Below are positions 42,987-51,947 of a DNA stretch of 64,000 nt, one piece after another. The notes beneath the pieces were generated by a model. That model searched no databases. It was not told the origin of the DNA and saw only the letters and a program-made list of their open reading frames with translations. Both the position numbers and the translations under genes were made by a program. Numbering within the stretch: the first letter of the stretch is position 1; every line of letters begins with the position of its first letter. This DNA is from Hallerella sp964501065 (GTDB lineage Bacteria > Fibrobacterota > Fibrobacteria > Fibrobacterales > Fibrobacteraceae), in assembly GCA_964501065.1 (NCBI GenBank), contig CAZCRF010000004.1:1-64000 (forward strand), written 5' to 3'.

Positions 42987-44690
42987 ATGAACATCCTGGT
43001 TAAATTCATCGAGTCGTTATCGAGTGCAATGCATGATTACTGCACCTGTGCAATCGTCATCATTGTGCTGTTTTTATTTCTCTATTTCGGTACAAGCGTC
43101 GCCCGCATCGTTTGGCTTTCCCGCCGGATGGGAAAATACCCCAAAGACAATCTGTTGGAAGCGTTGAAGAATGACAAGGCTGTCCACTTCATCGCCAAAG
43201 AATACGAAGATTCCATTTGCTACGAAAGCGAGGACGGAAAGAAGAAGACTCCCGACTTCGCTTCGTCGTATTTCAATCCCAAATCCGTCTTGAATGCGGC
43301 CAAAATCAATTCGCACGCGATGGGCGCCGCCGCCGGAATCCTTGTCGGCATCGGTGTCCTTGGAACGTTCATCGGGTTGACAATCGGGATTGGCGGAATC
43401 GACATTTCGGATTCAGAGAGGCTGTCTGCGGGAATCCAGAACTTGCTCGGCGGAATGAACACCGCCTTTTGGACCTCCATTTTCGGGATGTTCTTTTCTA
43501 CGGCTTTCATCCTTTTCGAAAAATACGCCCTGCACAAAACTTCGCGCGTTTGCAGCAAGATTTCCGACTGGCTCGACAGCGATTATCACATTTCCGATTT
43601 ACGACGGCGCGAAGAAATTTTTAGGGAACAGAGAAAAAATTGGAAAGGTCTTTTAAATGCATTGGAATCCCAAGACGGAAACGGCAACATCTTGACGGTG
43701 GGGAATTTGCTGCGGGACATTCATACAGAGGCGGCGAAACAGACCGACCATCTCGAAAGTTTGGCGGAAGACGTTTGCAATCAGATTGCGGACGTCTTCA
43801 ATCAAAAGACCATGCCGCAGCTAATCGAAAAATTGGACTCTCTGGAAAAAGCATTGAAGAATCCGGCAGCGAGCATGGCGAACAATATCGGTGCGAATCT
43901 TTCCGAAACGCTCTCATCGATCGTCTCCGAATTGAAAAGCACCATTTCCCAGGCGACAACAGCAAAGTTGGACACGCTTTCCACTCATCTGGAAAAAACG
44001 ACTTCAACGCTCACGCAATTGCCGACCACGATGAATTCCATGACGGAGACAGTCCAAACCAATATCCTCGCGCTCGGAAAAATGATGGAGACCCTCCAGT
44101 CGCGCACGAACGACTCACAAAAGAACAGCCTGAAAATGCAATCCCAGTTGAACGGGCAATTCGAAGAGATGATGGGAAATGTCCAAAAGTCTCTTCAAGA
44201 AAGCCTGAAGAATACTGCAGAATTAGTTCAAAAAATCAACGATACTTTGCCTGGATTCGAGAATATTCAGAGAGGTCTTTCTGAGTCCACGTCCGCATTG
44301 GAAAAAGTTTCCACCTCCATGGAAAGCTCCTCTTCGACAATGTGCCAAGTGCAAGAGACGTTGGTGAAAACCATCGACAGTTCCATGGCGAAGACGGGCG
44401 AAGCTTTTGAAAACATCCAGTCCTCTTTGCAAAAATCCAGCGAAAACAACAAACAGTTCGGGAGAGATTGCGAACAAATTCAAAAAAGCCTCGACGGCGT
44501 TTTCACGAGCATGAACGAAGCGTTGCAACAATACGCCCAAACGGTGAAAGAAGATACGAACAAATATCTGGAGAGCTATTCTAAAAATGTAAAAGACATT
44601 TCGGTTAGCTTGAGGAGCGCCTGTTCGGAATTGAGCATCACGGTGAATAGTTTAGAAAGTGCGCTCAAGACCGGCCGGGGTGAAGCATGA
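42987..44690 (+). CDS. zorA: ZorA, MotA-like motor subunit of type I Zorya defence
   Basis: A 567-residue inner-membrane protein. Helices lie at about 18-42 (VIIVLFLFLYFGTSVARIV), 112-138 (GILVGIGVLGTFIGLTIGIG) and 150-178 (NTAFWTSIFGMFFSTAFILF), matching the MotA/ExbB core of ZorA. From about 185 to the C-terminus runs a long helical tail rich in Gln/Ser/Thr, the cytoplasmic tail that transmits infection signals in Zorya. It is shorter than the E. coli protein as I remember it. The stop overlaps zorB (ATGA). The start follows AAGGAA. Together with zorB it forms the ion-driven membrane complex. Confidence 0.9.
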   Translation: MNILVKFIESLSSAMHDYCTCAIVIIVLFLFLYFGTSVARIVWLSRRMGKYPKDNLLEALKNDKAVHFIAKEYEDSICYESEDGKKKTPDFASSYFNPKSVLNAAKINSHAMGAAAGILVGIGVLGTFIGLTIGIGGIDISDSERLSAGIQNLLGGMNTAFWTSIFGMFFSTAFILFEKYALHKTSRVCSKISDWLDSDYHISDLRRREEIFREQRKNWKGLLNALESQDGNGNILTVGNLLRDIHTEAAKQTDHLESLAEDVCNQIADVFNQKTMPQLIEKLDSLEKALKNPAASMANNIGANLSETLSSIVSELKSTISQATTAKLDTLSTHLEKTTSTLTQLPTTMNSMTETVQTNILALGKMMETLQSRTNDSQKNSLKMQSQLNGQFEEMMGNVQKSLQESLKNTAELVQKINDTLPGFENIQRGLSESTSALEKVSTSMESSSSTMCQVQETLVKTIDSSMAKTGEAFENIQSSLQKSSENNKQFGRDCEQIQKSLDGVFTSMNEALQQYAQTVKEDTNKYLESYSKNVKDISVSLRSACSELSITVNSLESALKTGRGEA

Positions 44691-45412
44691 GCGTGCGGCA
44701 AATTCCGGAAGCGGACACGGGGGACGAAAATCCGTTTGCGATGTCCACCGGCGACTTGATGTCGGCATTGATGTTCATTTTCGTCTTGGTCATGATGGCG
44801 TTGATGCTGAAAATCACGGAAGCGGAAAATTCCAAGAAGCAAATCGTGAGGGATTACCAAGAGACCCGGGATTCCATTTACACGGCGTTGAAAATCGGAT
44901 TGGCGGACTCCCTAATCTCCTGGAACGCCGTTTTGGATTCTTCTTTGACAATCCGGTTCAGCGATGAGGTCGCCTTTTCTCCGGGAAGCAGCAATCTTTC
45001 GCCAAAATTCGAAAGCGTGATGCAACGTTTTTTCCAAAGATATTTGAGCATCCTGCTCCCGTTTGAAAAGTCCATTGCGGAAATTCGCATCGAAGGGCAT
45101 ACGGATTCGACGGTCATCTTGGGCTGCCGATATGGAAATTTCCTGTGCAATATGAACCTTTCCCAAGAAAGAAGCCGGAACGTCCTTCTTTACGGCCTGA
45201 CGAAAACGGGAATCGCGACGAATGACTCTTTATTGGAATTCGCCCAAAAATTCGTGAGTGCGACGGGGTATTCGTTCAGCCACGGCAAGGCGACTTCCGC
45301 CGAATCCCGTCGCGTGGAATTCAGCGTCAAGACAAACGCCGAAGACAAAATTCAGGAAATCCTCAAAGCCATCAACAAGGAGAAGTCCGATGTCACTCCC
45401 GGCGCATTTTGA
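44687..45412 (+). CDS. zorB: ZorB, MotB-like peptidoglycan-binding subunit of Zorya
   Basis: A 241-residue inner-membrane protein. One helix at about 20-42 (MSTGDLMSALMFIFVLVMM) carries D23, the ion-binding Asp of MotB-like proteins. A C-terminal OmpA-like domain (about 80-225) has IRIEGHTDST and NLSQERSRNVL for peptidoglycan binding. It overlaps zorA by four bases and zorC by 23. Confidence 0.92.
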   Translation: MSVRQIPEADTGDENPFAMSTGDLMSALMFIFVLVMMALMLKITEAENSKKQIVRDYQETRDSIYTALKIGLADSLISWNAVLDSSLTIRFSDEVAFSPGSSNLSPKFESVMQRFFQRYLSILLPFEKSIAEIRIEGHTDSTVILGCRYGNFLCNMNLSQERSRNVLLYGLTKTGIATNDSLLEFAQKFVSATGYSFSHGKATSAESRRVEFSVKTNAEDKIQEILKAINKEKSDVTPGAF

Positions 45413-46775
45413 CATTCTCCGCACCACGATTTCCAGATTTTCAACCGCTTTCGCCCTCGATCCGGCGACGCGAAAAATTCTGGAGGCGAATCTGGAAAAA
45501 TTGAAGCAACTGCGGGACGGTTTGGATGATTCGGACAACCCCCCAACGGATGTCCTCGAGGAGTTGAAGAAAAAAATCTTGGAAAAGGGAGTTCTCACGT
45601 CTAAAGACTGCCGGCGAATTTGCCTTTACGCTTCGGATCTAGTGAAAGAATCCGGCGGAGAAATCACATACGGGCGTATCGCCGAAATTGCCCGCGAAAA
45701 TTGGAACGACCGATTTTTACGCCCGTTGCTTCGGTTTCATTTGTACCATTGGCTTGAATTGAGTGAAATGAAAAGGACTTCGGAACGGAATGCAATGTGC
45801 GAATTGGACGACTTGTTCCTCGAGAAATTGGAAGCTTATTCCGGGCATCAAAGCCGCCCGAAGAATTGGCAAGAAAATCGGCGTTTCTTGTCGTTTCCGA
45901 ACGGCGACATTCAATTGGCGAAAGAGCTCCGCTCCAAGAAGATGCGCCTCGCCGAATTTCAAAAGATTTTGGACGTCCCCGAAGAATGGTTCCATGCTTC
46001 CTATTTCCAACGGGTGATTCGCTCCTATTACAAAGCCGATTCCATTTTGGGTATTCAAGAAGTTCTAGAAAGCGACCTTGAAAAGCACGGCGACGCGGAC
46101 ACCCGCCTGCTGGTCCTTTCCGATTTCATCCAGCGCCCGAATCTTTCGGAAGAGGAAAGAATTGCCATACAGTCGCTTTCCCTGCGGATGATTGGGCATC
46201 CAGAAAAGACGGGGATTTGGATCTTGAATCCAAACGAACGTTCGGAAAATAAAGAATTTGTAAAAGAGGCCCGCGCCCAACTAAAGCAGTGGCTGATCAA
46301 GGATTACGTCAGTGAAGTGTTCGATAAGTTATTTCAGGATTCCGAGCGCAAAAATTTTTGGATGGAAAAATGCCCTTTGATTTCTTCGGTCAAAGTGGTG
46401 GGAGATTCTTTCGGGAAATACAGTCTTTCCCGAGTGGAAGCCATCAAGGATTCCCTCGACGTCTATTACAAAGAGACTGCCTCCAGCTACAATCCCTCTT
46501 CAAACGCCTATGCGTTCATCATGCAAATCCGCAATCATTTTTTCATCGAATATTCAAGCAAGGGGAACGCCCTTTACATCTTTTACATCAATGACAAAGC
46601 CTTTAAAGAAAGTTTTTTAGCCTCGTTGGACGGCGTCCTTTACAACACGGGAAAACTAAAGCCGCCAAAGCTGATACCTCTTAACGCCAACAACACGCCT
46701 TTTAGCTGTAGATTGATTCACGGCAGCTCCTGGCAAATGGATTTAAATGAATGGATGGAAAAATATGTCTTATAG
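45390..46775 (+). CDS. zorC: ZorC, EH-signature protein of type I Zorya
   Basis: A 461-residue cytoplasmic protein, largely helical. The C-terminal EH-signature region is visible: AFIMQIRNHFFIEYSSKGNA with its Glu, then SCRLIHGSSWQMDL with its His, the two residues that name the domain. ZorC is a DNA-binding effector partner recruited in type I systems. The start at 45390 follows AAGGAG; it overlaps the end of zorB, and its own end overlaps zorD by 11 bases, so all four genes are tightly coupled. Confidence 0.9.
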   Translation: MSLPAHFDILRTTISRFSTAFALDPATRKILEANLEKLKQLRDGLDDSDNPPTDVLEELKKKILEKGVLTSKDCRRICLYASDLVKESGGEITYGRIAEIARENWNDRFLRPLLRFHLYHWLELSEMKRTSERNAMCELDDLFLEKLEAYSGHQSRPKNWQENRRFLSFPNGDIQLAKELRSKKMRLAEFQKILDVPEEWFHASYFQRVIRSYYKADSILGIQEVLESDLEKHGDADTRLLVLSDFIQRPNLSEEERIAIQSLSLRMIGHPEKTGIWILNPNERSENKEFVKEARAQLKQWLIKDYVSEVFDKLFQDSERKNFWMEKCPLISSVKVVGDSFGKYSLSRVEAIKDSLDVYYKETASSYNPSSNAYAFIMQIRNHFFIEYSSKGNALYIFYINDKAFKESFLASLDGVLYNTGKLKPPKLIPLNANNTPFSCRLIHGSSWQMDLNEWMEKYVL

Positions 46776-49700
46776 GATTTTAGAGAAATGTTTCCTTTTC
46801 GACAGTTCCGACTCGAATTATCTGAAAATCTTGACCGACAACGGACAAGCGGAAGTTCTAGAAAGCGGGGATGTGGAAGTCCCTTTCGAAAATGTTTACG
46901 AGTTGGACGAAATCGATAGGGGACTCCTGGATTTGCCGGAGCTTTATCCCTTTGAAATTTATATCGAGCATCACGGCATCTTTCTACAAGAATCCTTTCG
47001 ATACGACATTTCGTTCAGAACTTTCGCTCCGGGTGGGCAAATTTTGCCCAAAACCCGTTTGGACGGACCCATCGTCACCTTAAAAATCGACAATCTCGAA
47101 ACGACATATCTGCTTTCGAAGGAACAATTCAAATTGCTTCGCGCCATTGAAGATTTCCATGCCGCAGTCGAAAAGAGCCCTTTGGAAAATTGCAAAAGTT
47201 TCGCCCAAATCAAAACGCTTTCCGCCGAATCGGCGGCGATTCTGGACACGACTCTGAACAACAGGGAAGTCTTGCTGCCGGAAAGGGTCAAGCTGGACAT
47301 CTCCCTGTCCGGTGGACAACTGGAAATCACGCCGCAAATCGGTGAAGAATACAACGAGGAATTTGCGGAAAAATTCGACCAAAACGAAGAAGTTCCCGAA
47401 CGGTATCAATTTCGAAATCCGCAAAAAAAAATCTTCATCGCCCTGGACTCTCCCGTTAGGGAAGAATTGAAAAAAGTCAAGAAACTTCGCCGAGAGGCGA
47501 GCCCCGAAAAGATCAAGCAAATCGTCAATCACCCCGAAGAATTTTTCAATCCGGAAATCGCCGATTTGTCCGAGTTTTACAGTGACCGGGTCTTGGGAAA
47601 AGGATTTTATGAGCCCAAAGTCATCCCGTTTCTTTCGCCGTACAAATCGCAGTGGATTCCCGGCGTCCAAGTGGAAGACCGTACAAACGGAACGACGCAT
47701 ATTTTTATCCACAATGAAAAAGAACTCGTGGAATTCCATGAATCCTTGGAAATCGCCAAGCGGGAACAAAAGCCGTTTTTTGAATACAAAGGGGCGAATT
47801 TTACCATAGAAGAAGCCGAAAGGTTTTACAATTCCGCGAAAGAGCAACTGCAAAAGAAAGAACGCGTCAGGGAAAACGGCGAAGGCTCCGTTCAAAAGAA
47901 GAAGACGGAAATTCTCATCATTGAAGAAAACATCGAAAATTTGGGATATGTCGTTTCCCAAAAAGCCCAACTTCCCAAGAAACTCGTGCTGCATGAAGAT
48001 CCGCATCTTGACAAGCGTTTTCAGTTGAAACGGCACCAAGAAGAAGGGATTGCCTGGCTGCAAAATTTATCCCTCAATTCAAAAGGCGGTTTGCTCGCAG
48101 ACGACATGGGTCTTGGAAAAACGTTGCAGGTGCTTTATCTTTTGGATTGGCACTCCCGGCAACCGAAATCCGACAAGCCCTATCTAGTGGTCGCTCCGAA
48201 GATTCTCTTGGAGAATTGGGAAAACGAATACAAGAAATTTTTCCCGGACGGGATGCCCGTCGAAATCATCCGGAAAATTCCACCAGACGGCAAAACTTTT
48301 ATCGAACAGCATACCCGAAAACACATCATGGTTGTCGGGTATGAAACGATGCGGCGAGGTCAAATGGTGCTGGGCCGAATCGACTTCGCCATCATAATCT
48401 TGGACGAAGCCCAAAAAATCAAGGAACCCGGAACAATGGTGACGAATGCGGCCAAAGCTCTCAAAAGCGATTTGCGCATATCCCTGACGGGGACGCCCGT
48501 TGAAAATTCCTACATGAACCTTTGGTGCATCATGGATTTTTCCGTTCCCGGGCTTTTGGGCTGCGCCAAAGCGTTCGCGCGCGAATTTCAAACTCCGCTG
48601 AAAATATCGGGAACCAATGTCCAAGAACTGGGCGCAAAACTTAGGCAAAGAGTCGGAAATCATTTTTTGAGAAGGCTCAAGTCGGAAATCCGCGACGAGC
48701 TGCCCAAAAAAGAAATCATCCACAAGATGATTCCCATGCCGGACGAACAATTGAAAATCTACATGGATGCCGTTCAATCGGGAGTGGACGAATCGCAAAA
48801 GAAGATGAATCCGCTCGCCCGCATCAACCGTTTAAAGGAAATCAGCGCCCATCCTTATTTGTTCAAGTCTTTCGAGAACATCCCCACCGACAGTTTGATC
48901 CAAAGCTCCGCCAAAATGCAGGCGACGATTGAAATCTTGGATGAAATCAAAGAAAGGGGGGAGAAGGCGATTGTATTCGCAGAACTTCACAAAATGCAGA
49001 GAATGCTGCAACAAGTCCTGTTTCATCAATACGGGATTGAAGCGAGCATCATCAATGGGGAAACGCCGACGGGGAACGACTACCATTCCATTTCCAGACA
49101 AAAGGCGATTGATTTGTTCCAAGAAACATCAGGTTTCAACGTCATCCTCATGTCGCCCCTTGCGGCTGGAGTCGGATTGAATATCGTCGGGGCGAATCAT
49201 GTGATTCACTACATGCGGCATTGGAATCCGGCAAAGGAAATGCAGGCGACAGACCGCGTTTACCGGATCGGGCAAACGAAAGACGTCTTTGTGCATATCC
49301 CGATGGCCATCTGCGATGGATTTGATTCCTTTGATGTCGTTCTGGACGCCCTTCTGAAAAACAAGATGAACCTCGCGACAGCGGCCCTTTTTCCCACCGA
49401 ACAGATTGAAATCAGTACGCAGGAAATCGACGAAAAACTCTTTAGAAAGGGAAGAGACCATAAACCGGAGTCTGTTTCGGAAAAAGACGTCTATGAAATG
49501 GAAGGGCATTTCTTCGAAGCTTTCGTTTTCGCTCTTTACACGAAAATGGGTTACGACTGCACTCTCACGCCCAACTCCGGCGACAAGGGAGTGGATGTAC
49601 TTGCTCGCAAGGAAAATTCGAATTTTGCCATTCAATGCAAACGAACGACTTCATCGGTCAACGCAGACGCGATTCGCGAAGTTGTCGCGGGCATTCCGTT

Positions 49701-49893
49701 TTACTCCCAAAAAGATTCCAAGAAATATTCTCCAATTGTCTTGACCACGGGGACATTCAATCAGGACGCCAAAACTCTTGCAGAATGCAATCACGTGGAG
49801 TTAATCGATCGAGAAAAGTTGATGATTCGAGTGAGAAAATATCCAATCTGTTGGAGTGAGATTTTCTCCGCAGAATCAAAACGGGAAGGCTGA
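46765..49893 (+). CDS. zorD: ZorD, SNF2 helicase-nuclease effector of type I Zorya
   Basis: A 1042-residue effector. N-terminal family-specific region (about 1-400), SNF2/superfamily 2 ATPase core with Walker A DDMGLGKT near 445, LDEAQKIK near 546, LTGTPVEN, and motifs V/VI (LAAGVGLN to ATDRVYRIGQ) near 795-835. The C-terminal Mrr-like nuclease domain (about 910-1035) has GDKGVDVLARK near 937 and IQCKR near 956, a PD-(D/E)xK site. The expected role is to degrade invading phage DNA after ZorA-ZorB activation. The start at 46765 lies inside the end of zorC. The terminator stem encloses the TGA. Confidence 0.93.
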   Translation: MSYRILEKCFLFDSSDSNYLKILTDNGQAEVLESGDVEVPFENVYELDEIDRGLLDLPELYPFEIYIEHHGIFLQESFRYDISFRTFAPGGQILPKTRLDGPIVTLKIDNLETTYLLSKEQFKLLRAIEDFHAAVEKSPLENCKSFAQIKTLSAESAAILDTTLNNREVLLPERVKLDISLSGGQLEITPQIGEEYNEEFAEKFDQNEEVPERYQFRNPQKKIFIALDSPVREELKKVKKLRREASPEKIKQIVNHPEEFFNPEIADLSEFYSDRVLGKGFYEPKVIPFLSPYKSQWIPGVQVEDRTNGTTHIFIHNEKELVEFHESLEIAKREQKPFFEYKGANFTIEEAERFYNSAKEQLQKKERVRENGEGSVQKKKTEILIIEENIENLGYVVSQKAQLPKKLVLHEDPHLDKRFQLKRHQEEGIAWLQNLSLNSKGGLLADDMGLGKTLQVLYLLDWHSRQPKSDKPYLVVAPKILLENWENEYKKFFPDGMPVEIIRKIPPDGKTFIEQHTRKHIMVVGYETMRRGQMVLGRIDFAIIILDEAQKIKEPGTMVTNAAKALKSDLRISLTGTPVENSYMNLWCIMDFSVPGLLGCAKAFAREFQTPLKISGTNVQELGAKLRQRVGNHFLRRLKSEIRDELPKKEIIHKMIPMPDEQLKIYMDAVQSGVDESQKKMNPLARINRLKEISAHPYLFKSFENIPTDSLIQSSAKMQATIEILDEIKERGEKAIVFAELHKMQRMLQQVLFHQYGIEASIINGETPTGNDYHSISRQKAIDLFQETSGFNVILMSPLAAGVGLNIVGANHVIHYMRHWNPAKEMQATDRVYRIGQTKDVFVHIPMAICDGFDSFDVVLDALLKNKMNLATAALFPTEQIEISTQEIDEKLFRKGRDHKPESVSEKDVYEMEGHFFEAFVFALYTKMGYDCTLTPNSGDKGVDVLARKENSNFAIQCKRTTSSVNADAIREVVAGIPFYSQKDSKKYSPIVLTTGTFNQDAKTLAECNHVELIDREKLMIRVRKYPICWSEIFSAESKREG

Positions 49894-49909
49894 ACCTTCC
49901 CGTTTTTTT
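49878..49909 (+). terminator. Rho-independent terminator of the Zorya operon
   Basis: A perfect 12-bp stem AAAACGGGAAGG/CCTTCCCGTTTT with loop CTGAA, followed by T residues. The loop contains part of the zorD stop codon (49891-49893), so the last codons of zorD form the 5' arm. Confidence 0.9.
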
Positions 49910-50166
49910 ACGCGTTTAGTTTACATAATGGGCATTATCGGGCATTTGAGCCCTTCCGTTTCTTTCGTTCTTCTTCTTGTTTGGCGGCGAAATCCATCGT
50001 TTTCGCGAATGTTTTTCATTCTGTCGAAAAAGTGTAAATGGCCGTTTTTCAAAGGCCGCTTCGAAATTCGCCGACAACCTTCCTTAGCTTTGCGCTGCAG
50101 AAAGGGAAACGTCGACCTTGAAGGGCGATAAATCTTTGTGTGGGACAAGACTGATTTTGGAAATTC
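49910..50166. other. Non-coding stretch after the Zorya operon
   Basis: About 260 bases with no supported gene, repeat or attachment-like sequence. Short hairpin-capable pieces (for example GGCC-GTTTTTCAAA-GGCC near 50042-50059) are not followed by T-runs. Confidence 0.5.
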
Positions 50167-50174
50167 TAAATTTG
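50167..50174 (+). promoter_or_regulatory. Putative -7 promoter element (TAAATTTG)
   Basis: A full TAnnTTTG match with four bases (AGCA) before the ATG of the next lipoprotein gene, again the leaderless layout. Confidence 0.5.
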
Positions 50175-50178
50175 AGCA

Positions 50179-50844
50179 ATGGCTTTTTTCCTACCGAACA
50201 AAAAATCATTCGCCCTTTTGCTGGCCGCGCTTCTTCTTTTCTGTTCTTTTTCTGGATGTTCTGCGTCGAGAAAACTCAAGGCGGCATCCGTTCTTCAAAA
50301 ATGCCGCGTGGAAATCTTGGGGGCGAGCCTCATCTCCGCGGAAATCGACGCGTCCCGTTTCGCGACGGCCAAGACTTCCCCGCTGCCGAACGCCGGTCTC
50401 GTGCTGCTGGTCCAGAACATCGCCAAGGGAAAAATCCCCGACAGCCTCGGGACTTTGCATCTTGAAATTCTAAGCCAGATTCACAACGCTTCGGAAGACA
50501 CGCTCTGGCTCCGCTCCGCAGAAGGAATCGTCCACTTCGACTCGGTCTTCGCCGTTCCCGTTTCAAAAAAGGATTCCGCAGTGGCCATTTCCCCCGGGAA
50601 TTCCGAAATTCCCTTGGCGGCGAAGATTCAAATCGGGCCGAACTTGCTGAAGATTCTTTCGACGGACACGCTTCGCATCGTCGGGGACTTGGAATTTTCC
50701 TTGTCCGAAGACGGCGCGCCCGTCCCCTTCCACGTGGATGAAAAGCGCAGAATCCTGCCGGAAGAACGCGCGAAGTTCGTCGACCGGGCGAGAGAAGAGC
50801 TGCTTTCGACGATTATCGACATCTGGGCCGCCCACCTTCAATGA
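50179..50844 (+). CDS. Predicted lipoprotein with LEA/Wht-like beta-sandwich layout
   Basis: A 221-residue lipoprotein (lipobox FSGC, Cys 27). The mature part looks like a single beta-sandwich: GLVLLVQNIAKGKIPDSLG, LSQIHNASEDTLWLRSAEG, and SGNSEIPLAAKIQ-like strands (read as PGNSEIPLAAKIQIG), then a C-terminal helix. This order resembles LEA-14/WHy-type domains, but the match is weak. There is no Shine-Dalgarno; TAAATTTG lies four bases before the ATG. Function unknown. Confidence 0.65.
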   Translation: MAFFLPNKKSFALLLAALLLFCSFSGCSASRKLKAASVLQKCRVEILGASLISAEIDASRFATAKTSPLPNAGLVLLVQNIAKGKIPDSLGTLHLEILSQIHNASEDTLWLRSAEGIVHFDSVFAVPVSKKDSAVAISPGNSEIPLAAKIQIGPNLLKILSTDTLRIVGDLEFSLSEDGAPVPFHVDEKRRILPEERAKFVDRAREELLSTIIDIWAAHLQ

Positions 50845-50888
50845 TTTCCCCTTGACTTAGAGATTGCTCCAAGTTGTATATTTTGCCC

Positions 50889-51947
50889 ATGTTATTCGTC
50901 ATCCTCTCTGTCGTCGGCGTCATCGGAATCGCGGGAGTCGGCATCTTGAACCAGCCTCAATTTGGGAAGATTCCAAGCGGCGAACGCCTTGAACGCATTG
51001 AAAAATCCCCCCATTACAAGGACGGCCATTTCCAGAACGAAAGCGAGACGACGACCATGACCGGGAAAAAGGGCATGATGGAATCCATGTGGGACTTCCT
51101 CTTCAAGGATTATCCGAACACGGTCCCGGATTCGGGCGAGATCCCCGTCATCAAAACGGATCTTTCAGAGCTCGACCGGAGCGGAAATTGGATCGTCTGG
51201 TTCGGGCATTCCTCTTACCTCATCCAGGCTGCGGGCAAGCGATTCCTGGTGGATCCCGTCTTTTACGCCGGAGCGCCATTCCAATTCATCAACAAACCGT
51301 TTCCGGGGACGGACGTTTACAAGCCGGATGACATGCCGGAAGTCGATGCGCTCCTCATCACCCACGACCATTACGACCATTTGGACTACAAGACCGTTCC
51401 CGCAATCGAAAGCAAGGTGAAAAAAGTCGTCACGGCTCTCGGCGTCGGTTCCCATTTGGAATATTGGGGCTATCCGGCGGGGAAAATCCACGAAATGGAT
51501 TGGGGCGACACCTTGGACTTGGGGAAAGGATTCAAAGTCCGCTGCTTCCCGACCAGGCATTTTTCCGGCAGAAGCCTTTTCCAAACCAAAACGCTTTGGG
51601 CATCCTTCGTCATTGAGACTCCGGCTGGGAAAATTTACATCGGCGGCGATTCCGGCTACGACAAGCACTTTGCGCGCATCGGTAAAGAAGTCCCCGACTT
51701 GGACTTCGCCATTTTGGAAAACGGGCAATACAGCAAGGACTGGGCGAACATCCACACCCTCCCGGAAGAGCTTTCCCAAGTGGCGGCGGACTTGGGCGCG
51801 AAACGCTACATGACCGTCCACCATTCCAAGTTCAAACTCTCCACCCATCCGTGGAACGAGCCGCTCGAAAACGAAAAGGAACTTTCAAGACAAGGCTTCG
51901 ACATCGTCATTCCCAAAATCGGCGAGGTCGTCGAATGGAAAAAATGA
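50889..51947 (+). CDS. MBL-fold metallo-hydrolase, NAPE-PLD/UlaG-like
   Basis: A 352-residue metallo-beta-lactamase-fold hydrolase. N-terminal membrane helix (about 1-22), then WFGHSSYLIQ, VDPVF, the metal motif THDHYDHLD near 157, PTRHFSGRS, GDSGYDKHF and the C-terminal VHHSKFKLSTHPW. This matches the NAPE-hydrolysing phospholipase D / lactonase group, often membrane-linked; the substrate is unknown. The start at 50889 follows TATATTTT by four bases, with no ribosome binding site. Its last codons overlap rdgB. Confidence 0.85.
   Translation: MLFVILSVVGVIGIAGVGILNQPQFGKIPSGERLERIEKSPHYKDGHFQNESETTTMTGKKGMMESMWDFLFKDYPNTVPDSGEIPVIKTDLSELDRSGNWIVWFGHSSYLIQAAGKRFLVDPVFYAGAPFQFINKPFPGTDVYKPDDMPEVDALLITHDHYDHLDYKTVPAIESKVKKVVTALGVGSHLEYWGYPAGKIHEMDWGDTLDLGKGFKVRCFPTRHFSGRSLFQTKTLWASFVIETPAGKIYIGGDSGYDKHFARIGKEVPDLDFAILENGQYSKDWANIHTLPEELSQVAADLGAKRYMTVHHSKFKLSTHPWNEPLENEKELSRQGFDIVIPKIGEVVEWKK

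Noticed and set aside
42987..49893. Type II or III Zorya
   Set aside because: Type II has ZorE with an HNH domain instead of ZorC/ZorD. Here an EH-signature protein and a SNF2-Mrr protein are present, which defines type I.
49910..50166. Attachment site or integrase remnant at the right edge of the Zorya block
   Set aside because: No direct repeat with the left edge (42886-42986), no tRNA end and no integrase-like frame were found.
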